NCBI GenBank assembly: GCA_030686995.1
Contig: CM060693.1
Coordinates: 107,380,228 to 107,444,227, forward strand
Source of the DNA: Artemisia argyi
Taxonomy: Eukaryota > Streptophyta > Magnoliopsida > Asterales > Asteraceae
Length of the DNA stretch: 64,000 bases
Direction of reading: 5' to 3'
The notes beneath the pieces are model-generated. The model had not been told where the DNA came from. It was given only the letters and a program-made list of their open reading frames with translations, and did no database searches. The number at the start of each line of letters is the position of its first letter. Position 1 is the stretch's first letter. The position numbers and the translations under genes were made by a program. Below are positions 47,254 through 58,110 of the stretch, piece by piece.

Positions 47254-48370
47254 TGGTGACATTTGATCACATGGATTATGGTTGGTTTTAAAAACAATTA
47301 TGTGTCGAATAATTTCTATTTCTATTATCTACTATTTCTTGTAGGATTTATAACGTAACTTAATTTTCTATTTATTTGGTTTAGATATTTTTTGTTTGTG
47401 TCTGTTTGGTTGTTTCGTATATTTTGCAGTTTTCTTGCAGGAGTTTTGTTACGGAAGCATATAGTTGATCAACTTTTGGAGTCGATATACTCATTTGCTT
47501 ATTATGATCAAATATGCATGTTGCATATTTAACTCCGGTATTTTCTATATTTTTTTCATTTCCTTTACTTTGAAGTTATTTTTATTACATTGAGGACAAT
47601 GCAAAACTTAAGTGTGGGGGAAGGAAGAAAATAGAAAAATTGCATAATTTTTAATTTTCAAAATTTTAAAATTTTCATTTTTAGAGTCATGAACTTTAGT
47701 AACTAGTAGTAGTTCGCCCTTCATATTTTAGTTAAAATAAGGTTGATTTCATGGTAAATAATAATGATATTTTTGGAGAATAAATTCAAGTTTTAAAAAG
47801 CAATTCGTCTCGGAATTGATAACATTTGCTAGCACAATTTTATACCCTTATTACTTTAAAATTGTGAGGATTAGTTTTTTTTTATGGTATTTCTTATACT
47901 ATTTACATATTTCTTGATGAGTGTGCCGGTGGTTGTGTTAATTCTACTTGTTATGCATTACGGTTAAAATCATTTTCGAATAATAAGAGGCAAACTTAGG
48001 AATAAAACCAAATGGCCATCCGTTTACAAAATAATTTTTGCTAACCACATTGGTTAGTTACCCTCGTATTTGGAACCCATTTGTTAGCGTTCATCTTTAG
48101 CGCTAGATACCCTTAGTTACACCCTTTGAGCCATCCTTTTCATTTTGTTAAATCCAGAAAAATACAAAAATATTTTACACTTTAAACCTTAGCCTTACCC
48201 TTGTCAAAGTCTAAATGGTGGGTTGCTAGTTGCTTGGTTGTTAGATTGTTTTTTATGATTATTAGTTAGCCACACTTCACAATTCATGTGTGTGCCATTC
48301 TAACAAGATGAAGAGTGCACCTTCTTATTTGTATTTTTTGTGGTGTATGCTTATGCAAAGTGTGGGGTTG

Positions 48371-48421
<51 letters not shown>

Positions 48422-49046
48422 CGCAACTATAAGGTTACAAATATAGCCAATGTGCTATATTATTATGAATAAAGAAAGTCATGAGATGTGTTGTTAGCCG
48501 ATGTGCTAAGTTTGAAGAATATTTTTATGGTGAATCGATGTATCAACATGTGAAAGTTCGAAGAGGAGAAAGATTGTAACTATTATCATTTTTGGGTTTG
48601 TGGTTTGTTTGAGATTAGCAACTATGAGACTTAGACTTTGATTTTATTTTTCTTTAAAATCAATTTCATAAATATTCCCATGCCTTATCCTTACCTTTTT
48701 TACTTAGTGTAATTATTTTACACGAAAGTTTATAAAACCCTTAGCCTAAACATTACAACACGAATAAAAGACCTCTTTGATGAATCATTCTATTGTTTTG
48801 ATACTTGTACAAGCCTATGGTAAGAAACATAAATCATGACTGTGCAATGAGTGATCTATTAATCATTACATATATTGAGTGATGAGTGAATTTCAAATTA
48901 TCTTCGTGAGGTGCTTAGAATTGTTATCAAGCTCTTTATTTACTTGATTGAGTTCAAATAAGATATTTGAACTATTGCCATTGAATTTAATTTTCTTTTT
49001 GATTAAGACTTGCTCGAGGGCGAGCAAAGCTCAAGTGTGGGGGATT
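47254..49046 (+). other. 3' untranslated region with polypurine tracts
   Basis: No reading frame. It has an internal purine-rich tract AAGTGTGGGGGAAGGAAG near 47608-47626, a partial one (AAGTGTGGGG) near 48357, and the terminal tract AAGTGTGGGGGATT at 49033-49046 that primes plus-strand synthesis directly before the 3' LTR. A poly-A run occupies about 48371-48417. Confidence 0.7.
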
Positions 49047-50762
49047 TGATAACGCTCAAAATTAACATGTTTTTAGTCGCGTTATTGTTTGTTTTATGAG
49101 TGGAAATGGGTCATATTTGTATATATTTGTTACTTAATCGTAGAAAAGTGTTTATACATGTAACTATAGCCAAAAGCAGGTAAAAATGATTAAAAGATGA
49201 AGAAATGAAGTGGAAATGCATTTTTGAAGAGTTGCAAGAAGATAAAGGAAGAAAGAAACGTCGCATGGACAAAAGGATTTGATAAAGACAAGTTTTCTAC
49301 ACTAAATTATCAAGAAAATATCAAGTTCTAATGGACAAAGTCATGCCACAAAGAAAATAATGCATGCAACGAAAAACGACAAAGAAAAGACATAGAAATA
49401 TGGTTCAGACAGATTCCAACCGATCGGCTGCAACTCGCAACCGATTCGGCTGGAAGCGTGCCAAAAGATTGACCATCCGATCGGATGGTGAGAAAACGAT
49501 CGGATGGGGTTGACTGAAGTTACAAGTTTTGCATTTATTGGCGAATTTACTCTCCATAATCATGTGTGGCTGATCATTTCTGCTTATTAACTAAGGATGG
49601 ACGTTTTTACTTGAAGGATAAGTGTCATTATGCTATATAATGACTACTTAGGGTCTAGAATCACTTGTACCACCAATATCTAACTTAGTATTACACCAAA
49701 TCTTGTTAGTTTATATTATATTGCCTGAAAGTTTACTAAGTGTTGTAAAAATGTCTAGAACGTGTTGAGTTAGAGTCTCAAGCATTGGTTCGAGTGTGGA
49801 GTTGTTTACTTACGTTAGTGAGCAATTGGAGGAGTGTGGTTGCTAAAGTTCCACAAGTTTATTCATTGTAATTCTCAAGATTAGGTACACCTTGATACTT
49901 ATAATGAATAATTGTTACTTTGAATGTTATGAAAGTTTTCTTATTTACTTGTGTTTTAATATGATTGCTATGGAGTAATTTGTGATATACTTGTGTATAT
50001 GATGCGATTGGTTAATGGAGTATTCTTTTATGAAAAAGGTGATGCATAAAAACATATCTATTTTGTGAGTTTGTTGAAATAACATCTTTTCTTGCTTAAT
50101 TTGTCGGTAAAAACAATCTCTTGAAAAATAGGTCCGAAAGGAATTTCAACTTGTTTTTATTCCAAAATATTAATACACCAAATTAGTATGGAATAGGATG
50201 CTTGACAACCATCTTATTTACTTGTTAAAATAGATTTGAGAAGATTTCATCATGAAAAAGGACCGAAAAGATTCGTAGGAATTCATAAGAAAAGAATTGA
50301 TTTTCTAAACAACCATGTGTTTATAGAATTGTCATACTAATTTGATATGTCCGAAAGGAGTCATTTAGGTGATAGAATTCTTAGTGGTAGTGAAAACATG
50401 ACATACATCATAGATTGTTAACTACTCATTTTTTGTTGCGCATCATAACAAGTTTTACACCAAACTTTGTACTCAAATTATTACAATACTCCTAATTACC
50501 AATCAAGGAATTATACACAAGTATATGTTTAGTTTTTATTGAGTTTTCTTTTAAATTAAGATTTTACATAAATTTGTTTGGATGGACAACCCTTATTTAA
50601 CAAATGTTTTTCTTATTACTAAAACAACCAAATCCCTTAGGACGATCTCGACTTACCCACCTTTATTACACCGGACGAGTATACTTGCTCGTATGTGCCA
50701 GATAATAATCGGATAATTCGTGTTTATAAATTTTAAAACTTGTACTAATAAAACGCACATCA
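49047..50762 (+). mobile_element. 3' LTR of the non-autonomous element, 1,716 bp
   Basis: TGATAACGCTC (49047) to CGCACATCA (50762). It matches the 5' LTR apart from scattered substitutions and small indels, and lacks E5. The palindrome motif and hairpin of the 5' LTR recur near 49420-49505. Confidence 0.9.
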
Positions 50763-51205
50763 ATCATGTATTCTTGCATCATATTGCATAACATGATTTT
50801 AAAAGACCAAAAGTTTGCTCTAAGTGAGTACAGAGCATTGTTTAGGAATCCGGCTAGACAAATGCAAGACAGATGAATTGACATATGTGATGTGCGTCGT
50901 CGAAGGAATAAGGAATTACGTGACAAAGATGTTCATCTTAATCTCCAACAGCGGCTTATGAAGCATATTTGGCGTGAACGCGAGGAGTTTATGGAAGTAG
51001 ATGACGACTAGTTTTAGTTATTTACTTATCGTATTTTTCATTTCGTATTTTATTTCGTAATTTTTTTTATGTCGTTTTATTTAATGTAATGCTTTTTATT
51101 TCGTATTGTAATGTTTAATTTTATAAATGAAGTGTTTGAATATTTAATGAATGAAATTGTTAAAAATAGAATTTGTAAATTGTTATTGCGTGTTATGATT
51201 TCTTT
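50763..51205 (+). pseudogene. Harbinger copy 3, C-terminal transposase part and truncated 3' end
   Basis: Resumes exactly at the duplicated ATCAT, reading the text after 'RRI' in copy 2 ('IYSCIILYNMILKDQK'). A TGA occurs near 50874 ('RWID' region). The gene's own stop (TAG) is at 51009-51011. The 3' non-coding part follows copy 2 to about 51205, with a deletion near 51188, and then ends at the Helitron; the right terminal repeat is missing. Confidence 0.85.
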
Positions 51206-51215
51206 ATTAGTATTA

Positions 51216-51321
51216 CTATATATACTAAAAGGCAGAAACAATTCCTGTAGCAAGCACTGTAGCTGCTACAGTGCTTGCTACAGTTTTTTTTTTCGTCACG
51301 TGTCGCTACAGTACTTGCTGC

Positions 51322-51379
<58 letters not shown>

Positions 51380-51646
51380 TAAATTTTCTTATGAAAATTT
51401 GTTTTCTAAAAAAAATAAAAATAAAAAAACACAAAAAATAATACACTTACAAAAAAAATTCTTATACAAATTTGTATCTTTTAAAATACCGAACAAGAAA
51501 AAAAAAAAATCCGTAAACATAAACAAATTATGCTTCCAAGTAAACATATGCATACTTCCAATAACAAAATTATTAATTACACCGTACAACCCACAAAATA
51601 CAAAACACAAAACACACCCGCCGCAACGCGCGGGCTACCTAACTAG
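51216..51646 (+). mobile_element. Non-autonomous Helitron A
   Basis: The 3' end is diagnostic: a GC-rich hairpin CCCGC...GCGGG (51617-51634), 12 bases, then CTAG, followed by T. This is the Helitron 3' structure. The left end begins near TATATATACTAAAAGG, and its exact terminal TC is not visible. It contains a long palindrome (51245-51283) and a long poly-T run (51324-51376). No RepHel frame is present, so it is non-autonomous. Confidence 0.75.
51245..51283. repeat. 39-bp perfect palindrome in Helitron A
   Basis: Arms of 19 bases (CTGTAGCAAGCACTGTAGC and its exact complement) around a single T. Confidence 0.95.
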
Positions 51647-52050
51647 TATATACTAAAAGGCAGAAAGCGTTCCTGTAGCAACACTGTAGCAGCTACAGTG
51701 CTTGCTACAGTACACTACAGTATTTTTTGCCACGTGTCACTACAGTACTTGGTACAATTTTTTTTTTTTTTTTTTTTTTTTTTACATAAATTTCCTTATG
51801 AAAATTTGTTTTCTCAAAAAAATAAAAATAAAAAAAACACAAAAAATAATACACTTATAAAAAAATTCTTATACAAATTTGTTTCTTTTAAAATACCAAA
51901 AAAAAAAAAAAAAAAAAAAAAATCCGTTAACATAAACAAATTATGCTTCCAAGTACAAATAACAAAATTATTAATTACACTGTACAACACACAAAATACA
52001 AAACACAAAACACAAAACACACCCGCCGAAAGCGCGACCTACCTAACTAC
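51647..52050 (+). mobile_element. Non-autonomous Helitron B (decayed 3' hairpin)
   Basis: Starts with the same TATATACTAAAAGGCAGAAAG and the same GTAGCAACACTGTAGC-type palindrome, slightly reduced. Its 3' end is CCCGCCGAAAGCGCGACCTACCTAACTAC: the hairpin is damaged and the last base is C rather than G. It is directly adjacent to Helitron A, head to tail, and ends about 80 bp before the bL35m start codon. Confidence 0.65.
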
Positions 52051-52129
52051 TTACTACTAATCGGAAAGTACTACTAATAAAGTAATAACCCTTTTGAAAG
52101 GGGGCAAGTCGAGTGAATCAGGAAACAAT

Positions 52130-55100
52130 ATGCAGAGATGGTACTCCAAATTCCGATCAGTGGCCGCCACCGTGGTGCGTTCACAATGGTCATTTCATAA
52201 ACCATTAATTAATCAACAGCGTCTCTTCTTCCATTCTTCTATAAACAAAACCCTAATCATCTCATCCACCCCCTTTCCTTCATTCGCCGCCGCCGCCAGC
52301 CCTTCAATATTTTCACATCTTATAACTACTCCTCGTACATCTTCATTACCTCTAGTAAGTCCTTTTTCTCATTTTCATTTTTATTTTCATTTTCTTACTT
52401 ATTTATCATTTATATTATTTATAGTTGTTGACGGGGCAAGTGCGGCATCTTACTCTGAAGCAAAGGAAAAGGAAGTTAAAGTGTAGGCAACCACCTAGCC
52501 CGGTTGTCTCCAAGTTGAAGAAATACAAAATCAAACCTTATTCGTATGTCTCTGTCACCTTAACTTCTCATTTTTATCAAATATATCTTATTAATATCTC
52601 ATGTCTTCAGGTCTTTCAAGGGTCGATTTAGGACTATGAAAGACGGCCAGATTAGGCGCTGGAAGGAAGGCAAACGACATAACGCTCATCTTAAGGCATG
52701 TCTTTAATCTTTCATACTATTCATCATACAACGACTAACATATGACTAAGGACATGCTTTTACGTACCAGCTTTAATATAGAAAAGATGCACATTGCACC
52801 TTTCTGTAACGCAGAAGCTCATTTTGATCTTGATTAGTGGTGTACATTTGAGAAGTAGATTGAATATATAGATAACGAAGTTGGCTTTCATATAGCTTTG
52901 CGATGTGCGTCATATTTACCCAGTTGACTGTAAAGTAAAGTTTTAATTGTGGAATAAAACCTTATTCACATAAATTGATCACTTGGCTGCCAAGTATCAA
53001 ATGTCAATAGCTGTTTTTAATTGACACTCTGAAGTCAGAATTTACCAGTGTTGTGATCAATCAACGGGAAGGTGCCAAGGCGATTTGGAGGTGCCCGGCG
53101 CCCCGGCCAAATACTTGGATTAGTCAACACCTGGGCTACTTAGTCTAAATTCTGCAAACACTGTTAAAACTCAGCTAAAACTTAGGTTACTCAGTCAAAA
53201 CATGGTAAAAAGTTGGCCAAATTACTCAAATTTGAACTATTGATGTATTGAACTTGAAGTATTTGAAATGTCATGTTTATGTCATACACTCATACATATA
53301 ATTTTTAAAGTTGATACAGAAAATTCTAATTTGAAAACTGCCTAACGAGTTTTACAACATCTGACTTTACGTAAGCCACCTGTCACGTTAGTCATCGATG
53401 GAACATAAAGAAATTGACTCGGAGAGCCATAATGTATATCCTTTAGTTTAGGGCGCTAAATCTCTAATTTTGTAATCAAGTATATTAAATTTTATTAGTT
53501 GTTGAACACAGTATAAGTATTTGCATAGCATGTTAGATTATTTAGTTTCTTTCTGATCTTAGTTGGACACATTATGGTCTGTCTATGACCATATACAGTA
53601 TTTGATTTTTTTTAGTTTCTTTCTGATCATAGTTGAACACATTATAAGTATTTGCATAGCATGTTAAGTGTGCAAGAGAATTTGTAGAAACTAAAAAGAA
53701 TTAGTTTCCCTAATTTTCTCTAAATTCACGAAGGCCTTGGGAAAAATTTTTCTAATTGGTTATGAAGGAGGTTTAGGCTATGTTTTGTGTAGGCCTTTTG
53801 TTTCATATAGACGAGAAAGTAGCAACTTATATATTTTAAGCCAAGCTTATGTGAATAACTAGGAATGGTGGTCTTGGATCTCACAGAAATTGATGCTGAT
53901 ATATTTTAAGAATCACGTATGGTCGTATGGATTATAGTAATATATTGCAGCCTGTTAAAAGGTAGTAACTGTATAGGCTTTTGTTCTTAAATGGAACATG
54001 GAAATTGTGTTGCTGTCTGGTAGTTATCCCTTGAAAATGGATTCTAACCATTTATCAGTGATATGCTTTTTTTGGATGGTTGGACGTTGGATAATTGTAA
54101 CAAATGGATATTTACCAATAACCGTTATGGGCATCATGTACTTTATTGTGACATTTGGTATTGGTACTAAGAATTTTCTATCAGTTTCTCTTTTATCATT
54201 AATTACTGACGGGACATTTGACTATCCAAGCCTGTGAACTTATGTTAGTTGATTTTGTCGTGTCAAACGCACCAATAATTGGTCTATGAAAAATGGTTTT
54301 GAGGCGCATAGGCAAAAGCGCACACATCACGTACAAGAGGTGCCTACTTTTTACAAAAGTTCTTCTAATTCTTATAAATTGTATATGATGCATAAGACAC
54401 ATTAATACCACATTTCACAGAAAAATTGCCAAGCATTCTCATAGTTTGTGATTTCAAAAATACCAAGCATTCTCATGTTTTATTTTTTAGGGTTTAGGTC
54501 ATATTTTTTAGTTTTCTGTAAAACGGGTCAAGTTGGACTGGCCTATTAATAGTGAAGACCATCAGAAGCACAATATACATTAAAAGGTCCAATTTAATGT
54601 TTTAAGGTCAACTACACATGATGCGTCCAAATGCGGCGATGCGTCTTTGGCTGATGCATCTTTAAGGTGTGCACCTCACCATGCATCTAATGATCGCAAT
54701 GCATTGGGATATCTGATGCAATAAGGTACTGCATTGCATCGCATCGCCTCATGCCCGAGACGCCCTTGATGCACACTTTTCTTAACACAGTGAATACTAT
54801 GTGTTACTTTGGTCTTTTGCCATTGACCTTAACCATAGCCATTAACCAATTTAAGATGGTACATATTGACATTTCAACCCAACCCCATCAAGCGGTTTCT
54901 CATTTCACCTGTTTGCACAAAAGACACAGTTTCGTTATTAATTTTGTCCCCTCGTATGATGTCCTCAACAAATTGCACCAATCTTTTGACCCGGTCACCC
55001 AACATCTCTAGCACCATCAATAACAACAAAAATATCCAATCCCGCCCGAGTATGGTAGGGGAGGTAGGATGTAGACAGTCACACCCCTACCCGAGGGTAA

Positions 55101-57763
55101 AGGGACTGCTTCCAAAAAGACCTCTAGCAATGCTATGAATTAGAAGAACATGCTAGCATTGCCATACACACCTACGTCACCATGTGGAGTATATAAGTCG
55201 TCTTTGCCTATTTCAAATTGATTAATGCTCAATAGCATTGCCTTGCCCTTAGCAAAATTTGATCTAGCTTTAATTGTGTTGTTGGTTTCATGAGAGACAA
55301 CCTGTTTGTTGGGTGAAGACGGCGTTTTTTTTTTTTGGAGAAAACAATTCCTTTAAGCTCATTTGAGATTTAAGTGAATAAAGCTCGTCTAGTTTAGTTA
55401 TTTAGTATCAAGCCAAAAGAATAGGTCACCGTTCTTTAATCTCAAAGCACAGATTTTCATACATCATATTAATGGTATTTTGTTGCATGCTATTATGGTT
55501 TTATGTCTTTATGAACTTATGCCTATGCATGTTTCTATTTACATATACACACAAGCACACACTCTTGCTGGAGGTCTTTCTGGAAGCGGCCCTTTACCCT
55601 CGGGTAGGGGTGTGATTATCTACGTTATACCTCCCCCATACCCCGCTTCGTTGGGATTGGGTATGTTGTTGTTGTTGTTGTTGTTGTTGATATTAATGGT
55701 ATTTTGAGCTGATGATATCAATGGTAAATAATTGCAATCTCTCTAAATTCGTGTTAGTTTATACTGTCGAAGTCTCTTACTATATTGAGCATTATCCATT
55801 TGAAATGTCCTTGTGCACATAGGACGGTTATGTAATACGATAACAGATGTTTCAACCGCTCTTGGAATACAATTCTTGTGAGTTCTTCCACTCAATCTCT
55901 TTAGGTTAGTTGTTCAGGTTTGTGGTTAAAGCAAAATCTCCAATCCATGAAATTTAAAGGAAATGACTGTCCTTAAATTTAGATCTATGATTGGAGTTTA
56001 AAAAATATTTAGTTCTGCCCCAATGATAGTAAAAAGGAGGTGCTATCTAGGGGTATATATATTTCTCTCTTGGCATCTTAAAATTTTATTGACAAACTGA
56101 GAAACAATAAGAAACCTTGATGTAGTTATAATGTTTATTTAGAAAGATTTGGTGGCTGTTGGACTTTTACTTTAATAAAATCACTAAAAGATGTTTCAAA
56201 CTTGTAGAACCAATATTCATCAAACAGATTAGGGTGGTATTTTGGGGCTTGATCATAGTCTTTTCACCTTTAAAGGATAGTAAATAATAACACGCACATG
56301 AAGTTTTGTGCTTGAACCCAACCCCATCAAACCACTATCAATGCTATGAATTAGAAGAAAGTGTTAGCATTTCTATACCCACCTGCATCACCATGTGGAA
56401 TACACCCAAATTGATCAATAGCATTGCCTTCACCGTATGGGACATTACAAGCCTCGTGTTAGCCTTGAGTGAACTTTAATCTAGTTTTATTTGTGCCCTT
56501 AGTTTTCGAGAGACGGCCAGTTTTGTTGGGTGTTGATGGTGTCTGTTTTTTCCTTTTTCCGAAGAAACACTTTCTCAAGTTCTTATTGGCATATTTTTAA
56601 TCAAAGCCCATCCAAGTTATAATTATATTATCTAGTTATCTTGTGGAAAACCTAAAGAATAACTTCTTATTCTTCAATCTTATAGCATAGATTTTCATGG
56701 TTTCTTATGGTATTTTGAGCTTAATTGGTATTAATGGTAAATTAATTGCATCCTCGCAGGACCTGTGCTAGATTTAACCGTAAGTAAGTTTTACAATTTT
56801 GTGTCTTTTTCTATTTTCTCTAGACATGGTACGGTTTTATGATAAGAGAATAGTTGCTATCATACAAGCTCTTTAAGTGAGTTGTTCAGGTGTGCGGTTA
56901 AAGCAAAACCTCCAATCCCGTGAAATTTTGCGGAAAAAGATTGTGGCCAGTCTCTAGCAATGGTGATGAGTGTCAGATAGTAGCTGTAGATAACAGTCCT
57001 TCAATTTAAAGATTTCAGTTCAACTATCTTCTTTCTTCAAAAGAAATATTTAGTTATGTCCTAATGATAGTTAATAGGAGAGCCTGTCTAGGGGTATATA
57101 TTTGTCCTTTTGGGTATTTTAGATTTTATTGACAAAGTGAAACAATAAGAATTCATGACATAGTTAATGTTTGTGTATAAAAGCTTAGTTAGGTTTCAGT
57201 TGCACTTTCACTTTGCTAAAATGATTTAAAGATGGTTCAAACTTTCATTGAACACCCTGATAAGGGTGGAATCTTCTGGCACATCAAATATCCGTCAATT
57301 TATGCGTGGCATTCCAAAGTCCAACAAATCATCTCTTTGATTATCTGTTACTCAGATTTATTACGTCTCACTCTGAGCACCAATATAACTGAGAAATACG
57401 AACTCGCCCAGTTTTAGTAGGAAACATCACGATTTCACTATCATACCTTGAAAATTGGCTTATTGAAACATTTAGTTTTGTCTCCAGAATAGTTTTTAGT
57501 TGCAACTTTTAAAATTAGTGGAGAGCTTCTGACAAACATATAATCTTGGACTAATTTACATGTTTTTTTTTTCCTGCGAAGATTTGCCACATCTATAAGT
57601 ATCTCTATGCATAATGGCATTTACAGTTGTCATAAAACTTTATGAGATTGACATACGTACTTTTTTCATGCAGTCAAAGATCGCCAAACGTAGAGGAAGA
57701 CTACCAGCATTAGTCCCAGCAGCATATGCCAAGGTAATGAAGAAGCTCAACTTCTGCGGTTAG
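52130..57763 (+). CDS. Mitochondrial ribosomal protein bL35m, four exons
   Basis: Encodes the large-subunit mitochondrial ribosomal protein bL35. Exons: 52130-52354, 52425-52543, 52611-52695, 57674-57763 (172 residues). The N-terminus ('MQRWYSKFRSVAATVVRSQ', Arg-rich, few acidic residues) fits a mitochondrial presequence. The mature part reads 'VVSKLKKYKIKPYS', 'SFKGRFRTMKDGQIRRWKEGKRHNAHLK', 'SKIAKRRGRLPALVPAAYAKVMKKLNFCG'; this pattern of K/R-rich text with RRW and HNAHLK is that of the L35 family. Introns 1 and 2 are GT-AG. Intron 3 (52696-57673) begins GC (AAG|GCATGT) and ends AG, and only this keeps the frame. The ATG was chosen because an in-frame TTG lies upstream but no ATG does. Confidence 0.92.
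53046..53363. mobile_element. Probable hAT-like MITE, 318 bp
   Basis: The ends CAGTGTTGTGATC and, inverted, CAGATGTTGTAAAAC are related with one indel. The flanks share TTTAC (GAATTTAC on the left, ACTTTACG on the right), so an 8-bp duplication is only partly matched. The interior is GC-rich near the left end (GCCCGGCGCCCCGG). Confidence 0.45.
55006..55129 (-). mobile_element. SINE fragment (Au-like 3' end), minus
   Basis: The minus-strand text reads AAGACC..., ...CCCTCGGGTAGGGGTGTGAC..., ...CTACCCCTACC... then ends in a TTG-rich tail (plus-strand CAATAACAAC at about 55018). This resembles the Au/TS SINE 3' region. The short flanking repeat is CTCTAGCA (55006-55013, 55122-55129), so it may be 5'-truncated. 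Confidence 0.6.
55466..55706 (+). mobile_element. SINE (Au-like), 207 bp, with 17-bp TSD
   Basis: The body is 55483-55689. Flanks are the exact 17-bp repeat ATATTAATGGTATTTTG (55466-55482 and 55690-55706). It ends in GGGTATGTTGTTGTTGTTG..., a (TTG)n tail, and contains GGAGGTCTTTCTGG...CCCTCGGGTAGGGGTG, as in the Au SINE family. I do not see a clear tRNA A/B box at the 5' end. Confidence 0.8.
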
Positions 57764-58077
57764 ATCACTGGTATTCTAGCCTAACTTCTGGTATGAGAAG
57801 GGAAGCTACTTTGTAGCGTCACTGTTCTTTTGTTATCATAAATCTGGATATGTACTTTTTCCCATTTTGGATTTGATGAGACATTAACATAGATAAAATG
57901 TGACCATTGTTTTTGACAATTTTTGATATTGCTGGTTACATGGATGGTGCTGCTGTTGAATTTACCTCTTTAAAGACGAGAAGGGGGGTTTTTTACGTTG
58001 TAATCTGGGTCGATTCATTTTTTCATGTCAAGAAAGTAAACTATCAATCGAGGTTTTGTTATTGTTAAATTGTTGCT

Positions 58078-58110
<33 letters not shown>

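Larger units (their letters stand above)
38890..50767 (+). mobile_element. Non-autonomous gypsy-type LTR element, 11.9 kb with nested E5
   Basis: Two long LTRs (38895-42278 including E5; 49047-50762) in direct orientation enclose 42279-49046. The target duplication is ATCAT (38890-38894 and 50763-50767), inside Harbinger transposase copy 3. Primer site and polypurine tract are present. It encodes a protease-bearing frame and a second downstream frame, but I find no RT, RNase H or integrase text in any frame, so it must rely on a partner element. Both LTRs are alike throughout apart from scattered substitutions and E5, so the insertion is fairly recent. Confidence 0.88.
54870..57240. repeat. 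Internal tandem duplication of intron 3
   Basis: Blocks A (about 54870-56180) and B (about 56300-57240) share many phrases in order: AACCCAACCCCATCAA, ATGCTATGAATTAGAAGAA, CACCATGTGGA, AATAGCATTGCCTT, TTTGTTGGGTG, CGGTTAT/GGTTTTATGATA, GTGGTTAAAGCAAAA.CTCCAATCC, CTAGGGGTATATAT and TTATTGACAAA.TGA. Block A carries both SINEs; block B has neither and so shows the empty sites. Confidence 0.8.
52696..57673 (+). other. bL35m intron 3, 4,978 bp, GC-AG
   Basis: It starts GCATGT, ends GCAG and contains no exon that I can recognise. It holds a probable MITE, two SINEs, GCAT-rich decayed repeats (54590-54780) and a long internal duplication (54870-56180 versus 56300-57240). Confidence 0.85.

Noticed and set aside
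51111..51656. Open frame with poly-Phe, 181 codons
   Set aside because: It crosses the Harbinger 3' end, Helitron boundary and poly-T run; no conserved text.
53998..54237. Open frame of 79 codons inside intron 3 as an extra exon
   Set aside because: No L35 text, and the frame from exon 3 joins cleanly to exon 4 without it.
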